Source of the DNA: Salinilacihabitans rarus
GTDB lineage: Archaea; Halobacteriota; Halobacteria; Halobacteriales; Natrialbaceae
Assembly (NCBI RefSeq): GCF_024296665.1
Contig: NZ_CP100762.1
Location: 1,860,001 to 1,924,000, forward strand
Direction: 5' to 3'
Length of the DNA stretch: 64,000 bases
The notes under the pieces are model-generated. The model made no database searches, was not told the DNA's origin, and saw nothing but the letters and a program-made list of their open reading frames with translations. The position numbers and the translations under genes were made by a program. Of the stretch, positions 7,812 to 19,850 are shown piece by piece (the stretch's first letter is position 1; each line of letters starts with the position of its first letter).

Positions 7812-8843
7812 ATGGCCGACGACGGGGAGGACGAGGCCGACCGTCACCGCCAGAGCCGCCTGTTCACGACCGACGACGGGGGGTTCGACGCCGAGCGGGC
7901 GCGCGAGGAGTCGCTGCCGGTCGAGGACGGCGAAGTGGTCGACACCGACGACCTCGCGGACCACCAGACGTACCTCGACGGCCGGGGGATCTACGACGAA
8001 CGAAACCGGCTCAACGACCTCACCGGCCGGGAGTGGAAGTACGCGACGAAGTCGGTGATCGCGGAGGGGTACCCGCCGGACCTCCAGCACGACCTGCGAA
8101 GCGAGCACGGCGGCCAGAAACCCCCGCGGCTGTGTGCGACGCTGATCGGCCGGTTCAGCAAGGCCGGCGACCGCGTGCTGGACCCGTTCGCGGGCGTCGG
8201 CGGCACCTTACTCGGCGCGAGCCTCTGTGAACACGAGGGAACGGGCCTCCGGGAGGCGCTCGGCTTCGAGCGCAACCCGCGGTGGGTCGAGGTGTACGAG
8301 GAGGTCGTCGAGCGCGAGAACGCGGAGCGACGCGCCCGCGGCGAGCCCCCGCTGGAACCACAGGAGATGCGTCGCGGCGACTGCGCCGAGTTGATCGAGG
8401 ACGTTCCGGACGACTCGGTCGACCTGCTGCTGACCGACGTCCCGTACTGGAACATGGACGAACTCGAGCAGACCCGCAACGAGCGGGCGACCCGCGAGAG
8501 CAAACTGGGGGCGTTCGACGCCGGCGACGGCGCCGAGACGACCGGGTCCGCGACGAAAGGCGAGTGGCTCGCGGACATGGCGGCGAAGTTCGCTCGCTTC
8601 GCCGCGGCCGTGAAACCGGGAGGCCACGTCGTCGTCTTCATCGGGGACATGTACCGCGAGCGCTCCTACGAGTTCCTCTCGGCGGACCTGGCGCGGGCGA
8701 TCGACGACGCGGCGCCGGCGACGCTGGCCGCGAACCTGATCTGGTACGATCCGACGAAGGACCTCCACGTCTACGGCTACCCGTTCTCGTTCGTCCCGTC
8801 GATGGTCCACCAGAACGTGCTCGTCTTCCGCGTCGACGACTGA
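7812..8843 (+). CDS. Orphan DNA methyltransferase-like protein (N4/N6 amino-MTase fold)
   Basis: 343 residues. An acidic N-terminus (~60 residues) is followed by an AdoMet-binding motif I DPFAGVGGT near residue 119 and a motif IV-like LLLTDVPYWNMD near residue 210, where the usual (D/N/S)PP(Y/F/W) reads DVPY. KPGGHVVVFIGDMYR follows near 275. The order motif I before motif IV and the DPFAGxGGT form are shared with site-specific DNA amino-methyltransferases and with TRM11-type tRNA guanosine methyltransferases. There is no endonuclease or specificity gene next to it and no THUMP domain is evident, so I favour an orphan DNA methylase with a substituted motif IV. Confidence 0.75.
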   Translation: MADDGEDEADRHRQSRLFTTDDGGFDAERAREESLPVEDGEVVDTDDLADHQTYLDGRGIYDERNRLNDLTGREWKYATKSVIAEGYPPDLQHDLRSEHGGQKPPRLCATLIGRFSKAGDRVLDPFAGVGGTLLGASLCEHEGTGLREALGFERNPRWVEVYEEVVERENAERRARGEPPLEPQEMRRGDCAELIEDVPDDSVDLLLTDVPYWNMDELEQTRNERATRESKLGAFDAGDGAETTGSATKGEWLADMAAKFARFAAAVKPGGHVVVFIGDMYRERSYEFLSADLARAIDDAAPATLAANLIWYDPTKDLHVYGYPFSFVPSMVHQNVLVFRVDD

Positions 8844-9023
8844 CCACCGCGTCACGCGGCCGTCTGACGCACCTTTATGGGCTCACCGGCCGATCTCGGA
8901 GTAGGCGCGCACGATACACCGGCAGTTCCCATCCTTCCCGCTGCGCGCCTCGACACACCACCTCCGGACGCTTCTCCCCGAGCGGTCGGACCCGCCTCCG
9001 GCCGCCGTCGGTCGCGTCCCGCC

Positions 9024-9686
9024 TCAGGCGTTCGCGGGCAGCAGCGCCCGGCGGACCTCCTCGACGCGGTCGACCTCGACGACGAGCGCGACCTCGTCGC
9101 CGGCGGCCAGTTCGGTCCCCGGAAGCGGGATCGTCAGCGGTTCGCGCTCGCGGCCGTGGGCGTAGATGCGCGCGCCGCCCGGGAGGTCGAGTTCGCTCGT
9201 GCGCTTGCCGACGGCGGGCGACCCCTCGCGGATCTCGATGACGGTGAGTTGCAGGTTGGCCGCGAGGTCGGCGACGACGTTGAAGTCGCCGCCGAGCAGG
9301 GCCGTCTTCGCGCCGGCGGCGCCGAGGCGCTCGGGGTAGATGATCTCGTCGACCTCGTCGGCGTAGCGCTCGTAGATCTCCTCGCGGTAGTCCTCGTCGA
9401 TGCGGAGCACGGTGCGACAGCCGTGGTGTTTGCCGACCATCGCGGCGGCGAAGTTGACGTTGAGGTCGGGGGTGAACGCACCGATCGCGTCGGCGGTCTC
9501 GATCCCGGCCTCGACGAGGACGACCTCGTCGTCGCCGTCGCCCCGGACGGCCTCGAAGCCGTCGTCGGTCGCTCGCCGGACGCGGTCGTGGTCGTCGTCG
9601 ACGACGACCACCTCGTGACCCTCCTCGTCGAGGATGCGCGCCGTCCGGGAGCCGACGCGACCGTACCCCACGATAACGAACTGCAT
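9024..9686 (-). CDS. TrkA-type NAD-binding (RCK/KTN) regulatory protein
   Basis: 220 residues. The RCK_N Rossmann domain opens with MQFVIVGYGRVGSRTARIL (GxGxxG), ends its second strand with VVVDDD, and continues with RGDG and AxxIGAFTPDLNVNF. The C-terminal ~70 residues match an RCK_C/TrkA-C domain (TVIEIREGSPAVGKRTSEL). Such proteins gate or couple Trk/Ktr potassium uptake, but no membrane partner lies nearby, so the partner is unknown. The ATG at 9684-9686 directly precedes the Rossmann strand. On the minus strand a TATA-like box at 9711-9719 would place transcription start about 4 bases before the ATG, a nearly leaderless transcript. Confidence 0.88.
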   Translation of the reverse strand: MQFVIVGYGRVGSRTARILDEEGHEVVVVDDDHDRVRRATDDGFEAVRGDGDDEVVLVEAGIETADAIGAFTPDLNVNFAAAMVGKHHGCRTVLRIDEDYREEIYERYADEVDEIIYPERLGAAGAKTALLGGDFNVVADLAANLQLTVIEIREGSPAVGKRTSELDLPGGARIYAHGREREPLTIPLPGTELAAGDEVALVVEVDRVEEVRRALLPANA

Positions 9687-9742
9687 GGCAGTCGGGTACG
9701 GGGCCGGGGACCAAATACGTTGGCCGGGTCCGCGACGCAAAC

Positions 9743-9750
9743 GTTTAATA
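9743..9750 (+). promoter_or_regulatory. TATA box for the gene at 9779
   Basis: GTTTAATA, preceded by CGCAAAC, which resembles a purine-rich BRE. Its centre lies about 27 bases upstream of 9774, so transcription would start roughly 5 bases before the ATG at 9779. This argues against the in-frame GTG at 9758 as start. Confidence 0.55.
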
Positions 9751-9778
9751 GTGTAATGTGCTAACGTATGTCTCAGCG

Positions 9779-10000
9779 ATGTCTACGAGCGACACCGTCC
9801 GCCGAACGCTGCGCCTGCGCCGGGTCGACTCCGCCGCCGCGGCCGCCCGCGTCCGCCACGTCGACGAACTGAGCGAGGAGGCTCTCGCGCGGTTCGTCGA
9901 ACTGATCGAGTCGGGGTCGACGGCCGCCGTCGACGAGGCGACGTTCGCCGACGGCGAAGTGATCGTCTTCACCGACTACTACCGGGTCGACCTCTCCTGA
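9779..10000 (+). CDS. Small conserved-looking haloarchaeal protein of unknown function
   Basis: 73 residues. The N-terminal half is basic (TVRRTLRLRRVDSAAAAARV), followed by DELSEEALARFVELIES and a C-terminus ending in a beta-like GEVIVFTDYYRVDL. The pattern of a basic start, an amphipathic helix and a hydrophobic strand suggests a small folded domain. I do not recognise a family. Codon usage is typical of neighbours. The start was chosen from the TATA box position. Confidence 0.6.
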   Translation: MSTSDTVRRTLRLRRVDSAAAAARVRHVDELSEEALARFVELIESGSTAAVDEATFADGEVIVFTDYYRVDLS

Positions 10001-10057
10001 CGGCGTCGCGCCGCCCGTATCGAAGCCGTTTTCCCCGGAGCGGCCGACCGGTCGGGT

Positions 10058-10468
10058 ATGAACGGCGGCAGCGACATGACCCTCGCGTTCGAACTCGAGG
10101 CACTGAAGGAGGTCGCCTACCCCGAGGCAGTCTTCGAGGACGCCCGCGGCTGGACCAGTTACGTCGGGGTCGTCTCCGAGGAGCCTACGTACGTCGTCAC
10201 GAACTTCACCCGCAAGAACCGCGTCCGGCAGGACTTCTTCTCCGGACCGCGCGGCGTCAGCGAGAGCCTCCAGAGCGTCAAACAGCAGTTCGACACCGAG
10301 CGGTACGTCTTCATCGGGACGACCGACGAGGACGAGGCCCTCGCCGACGCCGTCGGCTGGGAGTACCTCGACGTCGAGGAGGCCGCCGAGGCCGCCGACT
10401 GGGACCTCGCCGACGACGAACTGGTAGGCGACACGAGCGAACCCGACGTCCGCGACGACTGGCCGTAG
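10058..10468 (+). CDS. Haloarchaeal conserved protein, DUF7124-like
   Basis: 136 residues. The core TLAFELEALKEVAYPEAVFE, then WTSYVGVVSEEPTYVV and QDFFSGPRG, matches what I recall as DUF7124, a haloarchaea-only family. It is acidic, soluble, and has no catalytic motif that I can name. The ATG at 10058 and the one at 10076 (before TLAFEL) are both possible; the second fits the conserved core better but the first follows a normal spacing. Probably transcribed on its own or with the preceding small gene. Confidence 0.78.
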   Translation: MNGGSDMTLAFELEALKEVAYPEAVFEDARGWTSYVGVVSEEPTYVVTNFTRKNRVRQDFFSGPRGVSESLQSVKQQFDTERYVFIGTTDEDEALADAVGWEYLDVEEAAEAADWDLADDELVGDTSEPDVRDDWP

Positions 10469-10508
10469 AGTCGTCGGGCTTATCCGCCGCCCGCCCGAAG
10501 TGACGGCG

Positions 10509-11042
10509 ATGGCCGAACCCCGCGTACCGGGCGACGACGACCGAACGCTCGAACTCCCGTGCGGGGAGTCGATCGACCCCCACGAGATCGACCTCGGGAT
10601 GCGCGAGTACGACTGTTCCTGTGGCGACGTCCACGCCGTCGTCACCGACGTCCACCCGCCGTCGCGCTTCGTCCCCGAGTCGCTCGTGGCCGTCCTGCGC
10701 GAGACGATCGAGACCGAGGACGACTTCGGCGAGTTCGGCACCCCCCACCTCATGGGGATCACGATGGAGGAGTTCCCCGAGGCGGTGGCCGTCCACGACG
10801 CCGCCGAGGACGGCAGCGTCGGCTACGCGATGCTGTGGGTAACCGACTTCGACTCCCGCCGACTCCACGAACTCGTCGTCGAACTCGTCGTCGAACTGAT
10901 GGAACACGCCGTGAGCCACGCCGAGGACGACGACGCCGTCGGCGAGTTCGAGTCCCAGATGCTCGAGTTCGACGTAAGCGAGTTCGTCGCGGAGTACCGC
11001 CGACTGCGCGACTGGGAGAGCGAGCACGACCGGCCGGTCTGA
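10509..11042 (+). CDS. Haloarchaeal conserved protein, DUF5815-like
   Basis: 177 residues. Residues 15-40 read LPCGESIDPHEIDLGMREYD followed by CSCGD, giving Cys17, Cys38 and Cys40 as possible metal ligands. The rest is acidic alpha/beta with a long helix containing HELVVELVVELMEHAVSH. This arrangement matches DUF5815 from memory. Function unknown; the cysteines and histidines hint at a metal site, which is inference. The ATG at 10509 is preferred to a GTG three codons earlier. A T-rich run (CGCTTTTGCC) 17 bases after the stop may end the transcript. Confidence 0.8.
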   Translation: MAEPRVPGDDDRTLELPCGESIDPHEIDLGMREYDCSCGDVHAVVTDVHPPSRFVPESLVAVLRETIETEDDFGEFGTPHLMGITMEEFPEAVAVHDAAEDGSVGYAMLWVTDFDSRRLHELVVELVVELMEHAVSHAEDDDAVGEFESQMLEFDVSEFVAEYRRLRDWESEHDRPV

Positions 11043-11224
11043 GCCGGACGTTGGGACCGCTTTTGCCGACCGCCGCGCCGCCGAGCGGCCGCGCTCTCGC
11101 CATCGTCCGTCGAACGATCCCGCGCGCTCGCCGTTCTCCGGGTCGCCACCCCGTAGCGACCGCTCCGGTCGCGGCAATATTCGAAATTCGAAACGGCACT
11201 TCGGGTATCGTAATATTTCGTGGC

Positions 11225-11233
11225 GCTTATTAC
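11225..11233 (+). promoter_or_regulatory. TATA box of carB
   Basis: GCTTATTAC within an AT-rich patch (11178-11233) that contrasts with the surrounding high GC. Its centre is ~34 bases upstream of the ATG at 11263, giving a leader of only a few bases. The patch contains AATATTCGAAATTCGAA and TAATATTTCG, overlapping short palindromes that could bind a regulator. Confidence 0.5.
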
Positions 11234-11262
11234 GATTCGCGAACTCCGGGTGAACGGGACCA

Positions 11263-14520
<3,258 letters not shown>

Positions 14521-14644
14521 GCAGCGGTCCGAACCGACGAGACGGGCGCAGAACGATCGATGGGCCGAACGGTGCCGTCTGACGCCGCGAAATCAGTCAC
14601 ATTTTAGTGGGATAACCTCGTAGTACGTGATGAGGTGGTGATCG

Positions 14645-14881
14645 ATGACCAGCAGAGACATCGCCGGGTTCTCGGATCGCGTTCGTCGACTGCTCCACGC
14701 CGCGGGACGGTACGACCTTCTGCTCGCGACGATCCCCCTCGCGTTCGCCGGTGCCGCCCTCGTCGGCGAACTGTTCGACGTCCCGTTCGAAGTCGCGCTC
14801 CTGGCGGGCGCCGCGGTGGCGTTCTTCGCGGTGCTCGACGGACTCTTCCTCCGGCCACCGACCGGCCTGCAGCGCACGTGA
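14645..14881 (+). CDS. Small two-span membrane protein, unknown
   Basis: 78 residues. A short basic N-terminus (RVRRLLHAAGRYD) is followed by two hydrophobic segments: LLLATIPLAFAGAALVG (~25-41) and VALLAGAAVAFFAVLDGLF (~50-68). The tail LRPPTGLQ is short. Two-segment proteins of this size are common in haloarchaea and I recognise no named family. The ATG at 14645 is preceded by an AT-rich CATTTTAGTGGG around 14600 that may carry the promoter. Nothing links it functionally to carB or folCP. Confidence 0.65.
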   Translation: MTSRDIAGFSDRVRRLLHAAGRYDLLLATIPLAFAGAALVGELFDVPFEVALLAGAAVAFFAVLDGLFLRPPTGLQRT

Positions 14882-15027
14882 GCGGCCCGTGACCCCCCTG
14901 CGGTCGCCGAACCAGTCACCCGCACAGCGGCTACGTGCGCTCGCGGCGACCGCTCGCGAATGGAGGGGCCCCCGCGGCCGGTCACCGAGTTCGACACCCT
15001 AAAGCGGGCGGACTCTGTGGTTCGGGT

Positions 15028-17502
15028 ATGGAGTACCACGAGGCGGCGGACTTCCTCTTCGGCCTGCGCCGGTTCCGTCCGAAACCGGGCACGGAGTCGA
15101 CGGCGGACTTGCTCGCCCACCTCGGGGACCCCCACGAGGGCGTCGACTTCGTGCAGGTTGCCGGCTCCAACGGGAAGGGGAGCACCGCGCGGATGCTCGA
15201 ACGCGTCCTCCGCGAGGCCGGCCTCACCGTGGGACTGTACACCTCGCCGCACCTCGAGGACGTCCGCGAGCGGATCCGCGTCGACGGCCGGAAGATTCCC
15301 CGGTCGACGGTCGCCGCGTTCGTCGCGGAGGCCCGCGGCTACGTCACCGACCGGGCGGCCGACGGCGACGCGCCCACCTTCTTCGAGACGATGACCGCGC
15401 TCGCGCTCTGGCAGTTCGGCCGCGAGGACGTCGACGTGGCCGTCCTCGAAGTCGGCATCGGCGGCCGGTACGACGCGACGAGCGTCGTCGACCCGGTCGC
15501 GAGCGCCGTCACGAGCGTCACGCTGGAACACACGGGGATCATCGGCGACACGATCGAGGAGATCGCCCGCGACAAGGCCCAGGTCGTCGGCGAGGAGCCG
15601 CTCGTCACCGGCACGACGGGGGACGCTCTGGCGGCCGTCCGGGCGGTCGCCGGCGAGGTCGTCACCGTCGGCCCCGACCCGGACGCCGACGTCCGCGTCG
15701 CCTACGAGGGCCGGACGAACCACACCGAGGCCGCCGTCTCGATCGACGCCGAGGGGTGGGGGATCGAGACGCGCATCCCGCTGCCTGGCGACCACCAGGC
15801 CGAGAACGCCGGCATCGCGGCGGCGCTCGCCCGGCAGGTGGCCGACGTCTCGACGGACGACCTCGCGCGGGGGCTGCGAAGCGCCCACTGGCCGGGCCGG
15901 TTCGAGGTGCTCGGGACCGACCCGCTGGTCGTCCTCGACGGCGCGCACAACCCCGGCGCCTGCGAGCGCCTCGCCGAGACGCTCGCGACGTTCGAGTACG
16001 ACGACCTCCGACTGGTCTTCGGCGCGATGCACGACAAGGACCACCACGGGATGGCCGCGGCGCTGCCGACCCCCGACGCGGTCGTCACCTGCGAACCGCC
16101 GCTGGACCGTGCCGAGGACCCCGCGGTCCTCTCGACGGTGTTCGAGCGTACAGGCGTCGACGACGTGCGGACGGGCGAGAGCGTCCAGGACGCGCTCGCC
16201 GACGCGCTCGCGGCCGCCGACGCCGACGACTGCGTCCTCGTGTCCGGGTCGCTGTTCGCCGTCGCGGAGGCGCGCGCCCGGTGGACCCGGCAGACGACGC
16301 CGAAGCGCGTCCGCGACCTCGAGGACGCCCGCGAGGCGCTCGCGGGCGCGAACGTCGCCGCGACCGAGATCCGTCGGGCGAGCGGCGAGGCGGTCCACCG
16401 CGTCGTCGCGACGAGCGTGGGGCGCCGGCAGGCCCGCGCCGTCCAGCGGGAGTTCGCCCGCGTCGGCGGCGAGTGCTCGCTGTCGGCCCTGGAGGGCGAT
16501 CAGGGCGACGAACGCGTCGACGCCGTCCTGATGGGCACGCTCGCGCAGTTCGACCGACTGGTCGGCCGCCTCGACTCCCGCCCCGACGGACTGGCGGCCC
16601 TCGCCGCCGACCTCCGGGAGACGCTCGACCTCGACGGCGAGAGGGAGTCGGCCGCGGGCCGCTCGCGATACCCGTGGACCGACCGGACCGCCGTGATGGG
16701 CATCTGCAACGTCACGCCCGACAGCTTCCACGACGGCGGCGAGTACGACGCGCTCGACGACGCCGTCTCGCGGGCCGAGGCGATGGTCGAGGCCGGCGCG
16801 GACGTGATCGACGTCGGCGGCGAGTCGACCCGGCCCGGCGCCGACCCCGTCGCCGTCGAGGAGGAGATCGACCGCGTCGTCCCCGTCATCGAGCGGATCG
16901 CGGACCTCGACGCCCTCGTCTCGGTCGACACCCGCAAGGCCGCCGTCGCCGCGGCCGCCCTCGAAGCGGGCGCGGACGTCGTCAACGACGTCTCGGGGCT
17001 CGAAGATCCCGAGATGCGGTTCGTCGTCGCCGAGCACGACGCGGGGCTGATCCTCATGCACAGCATCGACGCCCCGGTCGTCCCGGATCGTGACGTCGCC
17101 TACGACGACGTCGTCACGGACGTGATCGACGAACTCGCCGAGACCGTGTTGCTCGCCGAGAAGGCGGGGATCGACCGCGATCGGATCGTCGTCGACCCCG
17201 GCCTCGGCTTCGGGAAGTCCGCCGCCGAGAGCTTCGAGTTGCTCGACCGGATCGACGAGTTCGCGGCGCTTGGCTGTCCCGTCCTCGTCGGCCACTCCCA
17301 CAAGTCGATGTTCGAGCGCGTCGGCTGTGGCCCCGACGAGCGCCTCGCGCCGACGGTCGCCGCCAGCGCGCTCGCGGCCGACCGCGGCGCCGACCTCGTC
17401 CGCGTCCACGACGTCCCCGAGAACGTCGCGGCCGTCAAGACCGCGCTCGCGGCGGCGAACCCCGACGCGCTCGACGACGACGGCGCGTTCGTCGACGGCT
17501 GA
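15028..17502 (+). CDS. folCP: Bifunctional folylpolyglutamate/dihydrofolate synthase - dihydropteroate synthase
   Basis: 824 residues. Residues 1-~420 are FolC: P-loop AGSNGKGSTARML near 45, GLYTSPHLEDV, LEVGIGGRYDATSVVDP, LDGAHNPGA near 313. Residues ~540-824 are the FolP dihydropteroate synthase TIM barrel: MGICNVTPDSFHDGGEYD near 555, DVGGESTRPGA near 595, DPGLGFGKS near 730, VGHSHKS near 755. The FolC-FolP fusion is known from haloarchaea. Both steps lie in folate synthesis: pABA condensation, then glutamate addition. About 120 residues in the middle (~425-540) belong to neither domain. The ATG precedes EYHEAADFLFGL, the family N-terminus. Confidence 0.95.
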   Translation: MEYHEAADFLFGLRRFRPKPGTESTADLLAHLGDPHEGVDFVQVAGSNGKGSTARMLERVLREAGLTVGLYTSPHLEDVRERIRVDGRKIPRSTVAAFVAEARGYVTDRAADGDAPTFFETMTALALWQFGREDVDVAVLEVGIGGRYDATSVVDPVASAVTSVTLEHTGIIGDTIEEIARDKAQVVGEEPLVTGTTGDALAAVRAVAGEVVTVGPDPDADVRVAYEGRTNHTEAAVSIDAEGWGIETRIPLPGDHQAENAGIAAALARQVADVSTDDLARGLRSAHWPGRFEVLGTDPLVVLDGAHNPGACERLAETLATFEYDDLRLVFGAMHDKDHHGMAAALPTPDAVVTCEPPLDRAEDPAVLSTVFERTGVDDVRTGESVQDALADALAAADADDCVLVSGSLFAVAEARARWTRQTTPKRVRDLEDAREALAGANVAATEIRRASGEAVHRVVATSVGRRQARAVQREFARVGGECSLSALEGDQGDERVDAVLMGTLAQFDRLVGRLDSRPDGLAALAADLRETLDLDGERESAAGRSRYPWTDRTAVMGICNVTPDSFHDGGEYDALDDAVSRAEAMVEAGADVIDVGGESTRPGADPVAVEEEIDRVVPVIERIADLDALVSVDTRKAAVAAAALEAGADVVNDVSGLEDPEMRFVVAEHDAGLILMHSIDAPVVPDRDVAYDDVVTDVIDELAETVLLAEKAGIDRDRIVVDPGLGFGKSAAESFELLDRIDEFAALGCPVLVGHSHKSMFERVGCGPDERLAPTVAASALAADRGADLVRVHDVPENVAAVKTALAAANPDALDDDGAFVDG

Positions 17503-17586
17503 CCGCAGAATCGAGCGTCGGAGGCCCGTCGAGTCCGTTCGTGATCGAAATCGATCACCGAGCGACGGGAACGGTCGCGACGGAAC

Positions 17587-17594
17587 GTATTTAT
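17587..17594 (+). promoter_or_regulatory. TATA box of trpB
   Basis: GTATTTAT, centred about 30 bases upstream of the ATG at 17621, so the mRNA leader would be only ~4 bases. It is the only AT-rich stretch in the 118-base gap after folCP, which shows trpB has its own promoter. Confidence 0.55.
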
Positions 17595-17620
17595 CCGCCG
17601 CGGGCCACCCGTGACGTGAC

Positions 17621-18775
17621 ATGGCAGACGGAGAGTTCGGCGGCTACGGCGGCCGCCACGTTCCCGACCCGCTCCGCGAACCGCTCGACGAACTCGCCGC
17701 GGCCTACGACGAGGTCCGCGAGACCGACGCGTTCCGCGAGGAGTTTCGCGCCCTCCTAGAGGAGTTCACCGGCCGACCGACCCCCCTCTACCACGCCCGC
17801 AACCTGAGCGAGCGCTACGGCGCCGACATCTACCTCAAGCGCGAGGACCTGCTCCACGGCGGCGCCCACAAGATCAACAACGCGCTCGGCCAGGGGCTGC
17901 TGGCGAAACACGCCGGCCGCGAGCGGCTGATCGCCGAGACCGGCGCCGGCCAGCACGGCGTCGCGACCGCGATGGTCGGCGCGCTGCTGGGGCTGGAGAC
18001 GGAGATTTACATGGGGAAAAAAGACGCCGAGCGACAGGCGATGAACGTCTTCCGCATGCGGCTGCTGGGCGCCGAGGTCAACGAGGTGACCCGCGGCGGC
18101 GCGGGCCTCGCCGACGCCGTCGACGTCGCCCTCGAGGACTTCGCCGAGAACGTCGCCGACACCCACTACCTCGTCGGCAGCGCCGTCGGCCCCGACCCGT
18201 TCCCGCGAATGGTCCGGGACTTCCAGTCGGTCATCGGCGAGGAGGCCCGCGAGCAGTTCCGCGAGCGGACGGGGGCGCTGCCCGACGCCGCCGTCGCCTG
18301 CGTCGGCGGCGGCTCGAACGCCATCGGGCTCTTCCACGCCTTCCGCGACGACGAGGTCGCATTCTACGGCGCCGAGGGCGGCGGCGAGGGCCCCGACTCG
18401 ACGCGCCACGCGGCGCCGCTCGCGAGCGGGACCGACGACGTGCTCCACGGGATGAAGACGCGCGTCCTCGGCGACGACGTCGAGGTCCACTCGGTGTCGG
18501 CGGGGCTGGACTACCCCGGCGTCGGCCCCGAGCACGCCATGTTCCGCGCGGTCGGCCGCTGCGAGTACACCGCGGTCACCGACGACGAGGCGCTGGCGGC
18601 GTTCCGCGAGTTGAGCGAAACGGAGGGGATCATCCCGGCGCTGGAGTCCAGCCACGCGGTCGCGCGGGCGATCCAACTCGCCGAGGAGGGCGCCCACGAC
18701 TCGCTCCTCGTCAACCTCTCCGGGCGCGGCGACAAGGACATGGAGACCGCGGCGGCGAAGTTCGATCTAGAATAA
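17621..18775 (+). CDS. trpB: Tryptophan synthase beta chain, not clustered with other trp genes
   Basis: 384 residues, the normal TrpB1 length. It condenses indole with serine using pyridoxal phosphate. Visible landmarks: FGGYGGRHVPD at 6-16, RPTPLYHARNLSE, KREDLLHGGAHKINN with the PLP lysine (the K of HKINN), ETGAGQHGVATA, the phosphate-binding GGGSNAIGLFHAF, and a C-terminal SGRGDKD. The HGGAHK form marks the TrpA-interacting TrpB1 class. Haloarchaea usually have trpC-trpB-trpA together; here neither neighbour is a trp gene. Its stop overlaps the convergent glycosyltransferase gene by 9 bases. Confidence 0.93.
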   Translation: MADGEFGGYGGRHVPDPLREPLDELAAAYDEVRETDAFREEFRALLEEFTGRPTPLYHARNLSERYGADIYLKREDLLHGGAHKINNALGQGLLAKHAGRERLIAETGAGQHGVATAMVGALLGLETEIYMGKKDAERQAMNVFRMRLLGAEVNEVTRGGAGLADAVDVALEDFAENVADTHYLVGSAVGPDPFPRMVRDFQSVIGEEAREQFRERTGALPDAAVACVGGGSNAIGLFHAFRDDEVAFYGAEGGGEGPDSTRHAAPLASGTDDVLHGMKTRVLGDDVEVHSVSAGLDYPGVGPEHAMFRAVGRCEYTAVTDDEALAAFRELSETEGIIPALESSHAVARAIQLAEEGAHDSLLVNLSGRGDKDMETAAAKFDLE

Positions 18776-19828
18776 CCCGCGGTCCTCTCGCAGGTCGCGG
18801 TACGCATCGAGGTAGCGCTCGCCGACCGCCTCGTGGTCGAACTCCGCGAAGCGTTCGTCGTAGTCGCGGTGTTCGAGGTCGCGGGCTTCGAGCAGGACGT
18901 CGGCGAGTTCCTCCTCGCTCGTCGTCCGGAACCCCCGCTCGCACCCCTCGAGGAGTTCGTGGGCACAGGAGTCGGTGTGGTACTCGACGACGCCGACACA
19001 GCCGGCGGCGAGCGCCCACAGCATCTCGGTCGGGAAGACGCAGTGCTGGGCCGTCTGGGCGAAGACGTGCGCGCCGCGGTAGGCGGCGATGCGTTCGTCG
19101 AGCGAGGCGTCGCCGGCGAACTCGACCCGGTCGTCGATCCGGAGGTCGCCCGCTAGCTCCTCGTAGGCGTCGCGCTCGGGACCGTCGCCGAGCACCCTCG
19201 CGCGCCACTCGCGGTCGCGTAGCTCCGCGAGCGCCAGCAGGAGACTTTCGAGGTTCGCCCCCGCGTCGAGCCGACGGGCGTAGACCACGTCGACCTCCTC
19301 GCCGGGGTCGGTCTCGCGGACCCGCTCGACGTCGACGCCGTTGGGGACGACGTCGACCGCGTTCCCGTCCGCGCCGAGTTCGCGGACCTTCCGCCGGACG
19401 AGTTCCGACGGGGTGACGATCCGGTCGGACGCGCGGGCCGCGAGGCAGCGCCGCCGGCCGCCCTCGACGCCGCCGTCGCCGTACCACTCGACGAGCAGCG
19501 GCGCGCGCGAGAGCGTCGCCCCCGAGCGCGCCGCGAGCACCTGTCCCGGGGGATTCGCGCCCGCGTGGACGACGTCCGGGTTCGTCGCGCGCAGCGCGAC
19601 CGGCAGGCGCAACAGGAACGACTCGCAGGCGTCGAGACCGACCGAGACGCCGTGGTAGGTGATCCCGTCGCGTTCGAGTCGCCCCGCCTCGTCGGCCCAG
19701 AACTGCGCGCAGAAGACGTGAACGTCGTGCCCGCGGTCCCGAAGGAGTTCCACGACGGACCGAAACCGTTCGTTCGTCTCGCTCGCGCGGTGGTGGACCG
19801 TCTCGAACGAGACGAACGCGATGCGCAT
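18767..19828 (-). CDS. Glycosyltransferase family 4-like
   Basis: 353 residues. The N-terminal GT-B half starts MRIAFVSFETVHHRASETNE, typical of GT4 enzymes in haloarchaea. The second half has VVYARRLDAGANLESLL, ARVLGDGPERDAYEELA and the nucleotide-sugar region AQTAQHCVFPTEMLWALAAG, in which the E of PTEMLWALA corresponds to the EX7E glutamate. It probably transfers a sugar to a lipid or protein glycan at the cytoplasmic face; no substrate can be named. The ATG at 19828 is supported by a minus-strand TATA box 26 bases upstream. It is convergent with trpB, overlapping by 9 bases. Confidence 0.87.
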   Translation of the reverse strand: MRIAFVSFETVHHRASETNERFRSVVELLRDRGHDVHVFCAQFWADEAGRLERDGITYHGVSVGLDACESFLLRLPVALRATNPDVVHAGANPPGQVLAARSGATLSRAPLLVEWYGDGGVEGGRRRCLAARASDRIVTPSELVRRKVRELGADGNAVDVVPNGVDVERVRETDPGEEVDVVYARRLDAGANLESLLLALAELRDREWRARVLGDGPERDAYEELAGDLRIDDRVEFAGDASLDERIAAYRGAHVFAQTAQHCVFPTEMLWALAAGCVGVVEYHTDSCAHELLEGCERGFRTTSEEELADVLLEARDLEHRDYDERFAEFDHEAVGERYLDAYRDLREDRGLF

Positions 19829-19850
19829 ATGCGGGCGAAACGTAGTCGCG

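Noticed and set aside
8844-9023. Possible small gene or RNA in the gap after the methyltransferase gene, with a TTTATGG element at 8875
   Set aside because: Short frames on either strand have atypical codons and no motif; no stable RNA fold or sRNA box could be recognised by eye.
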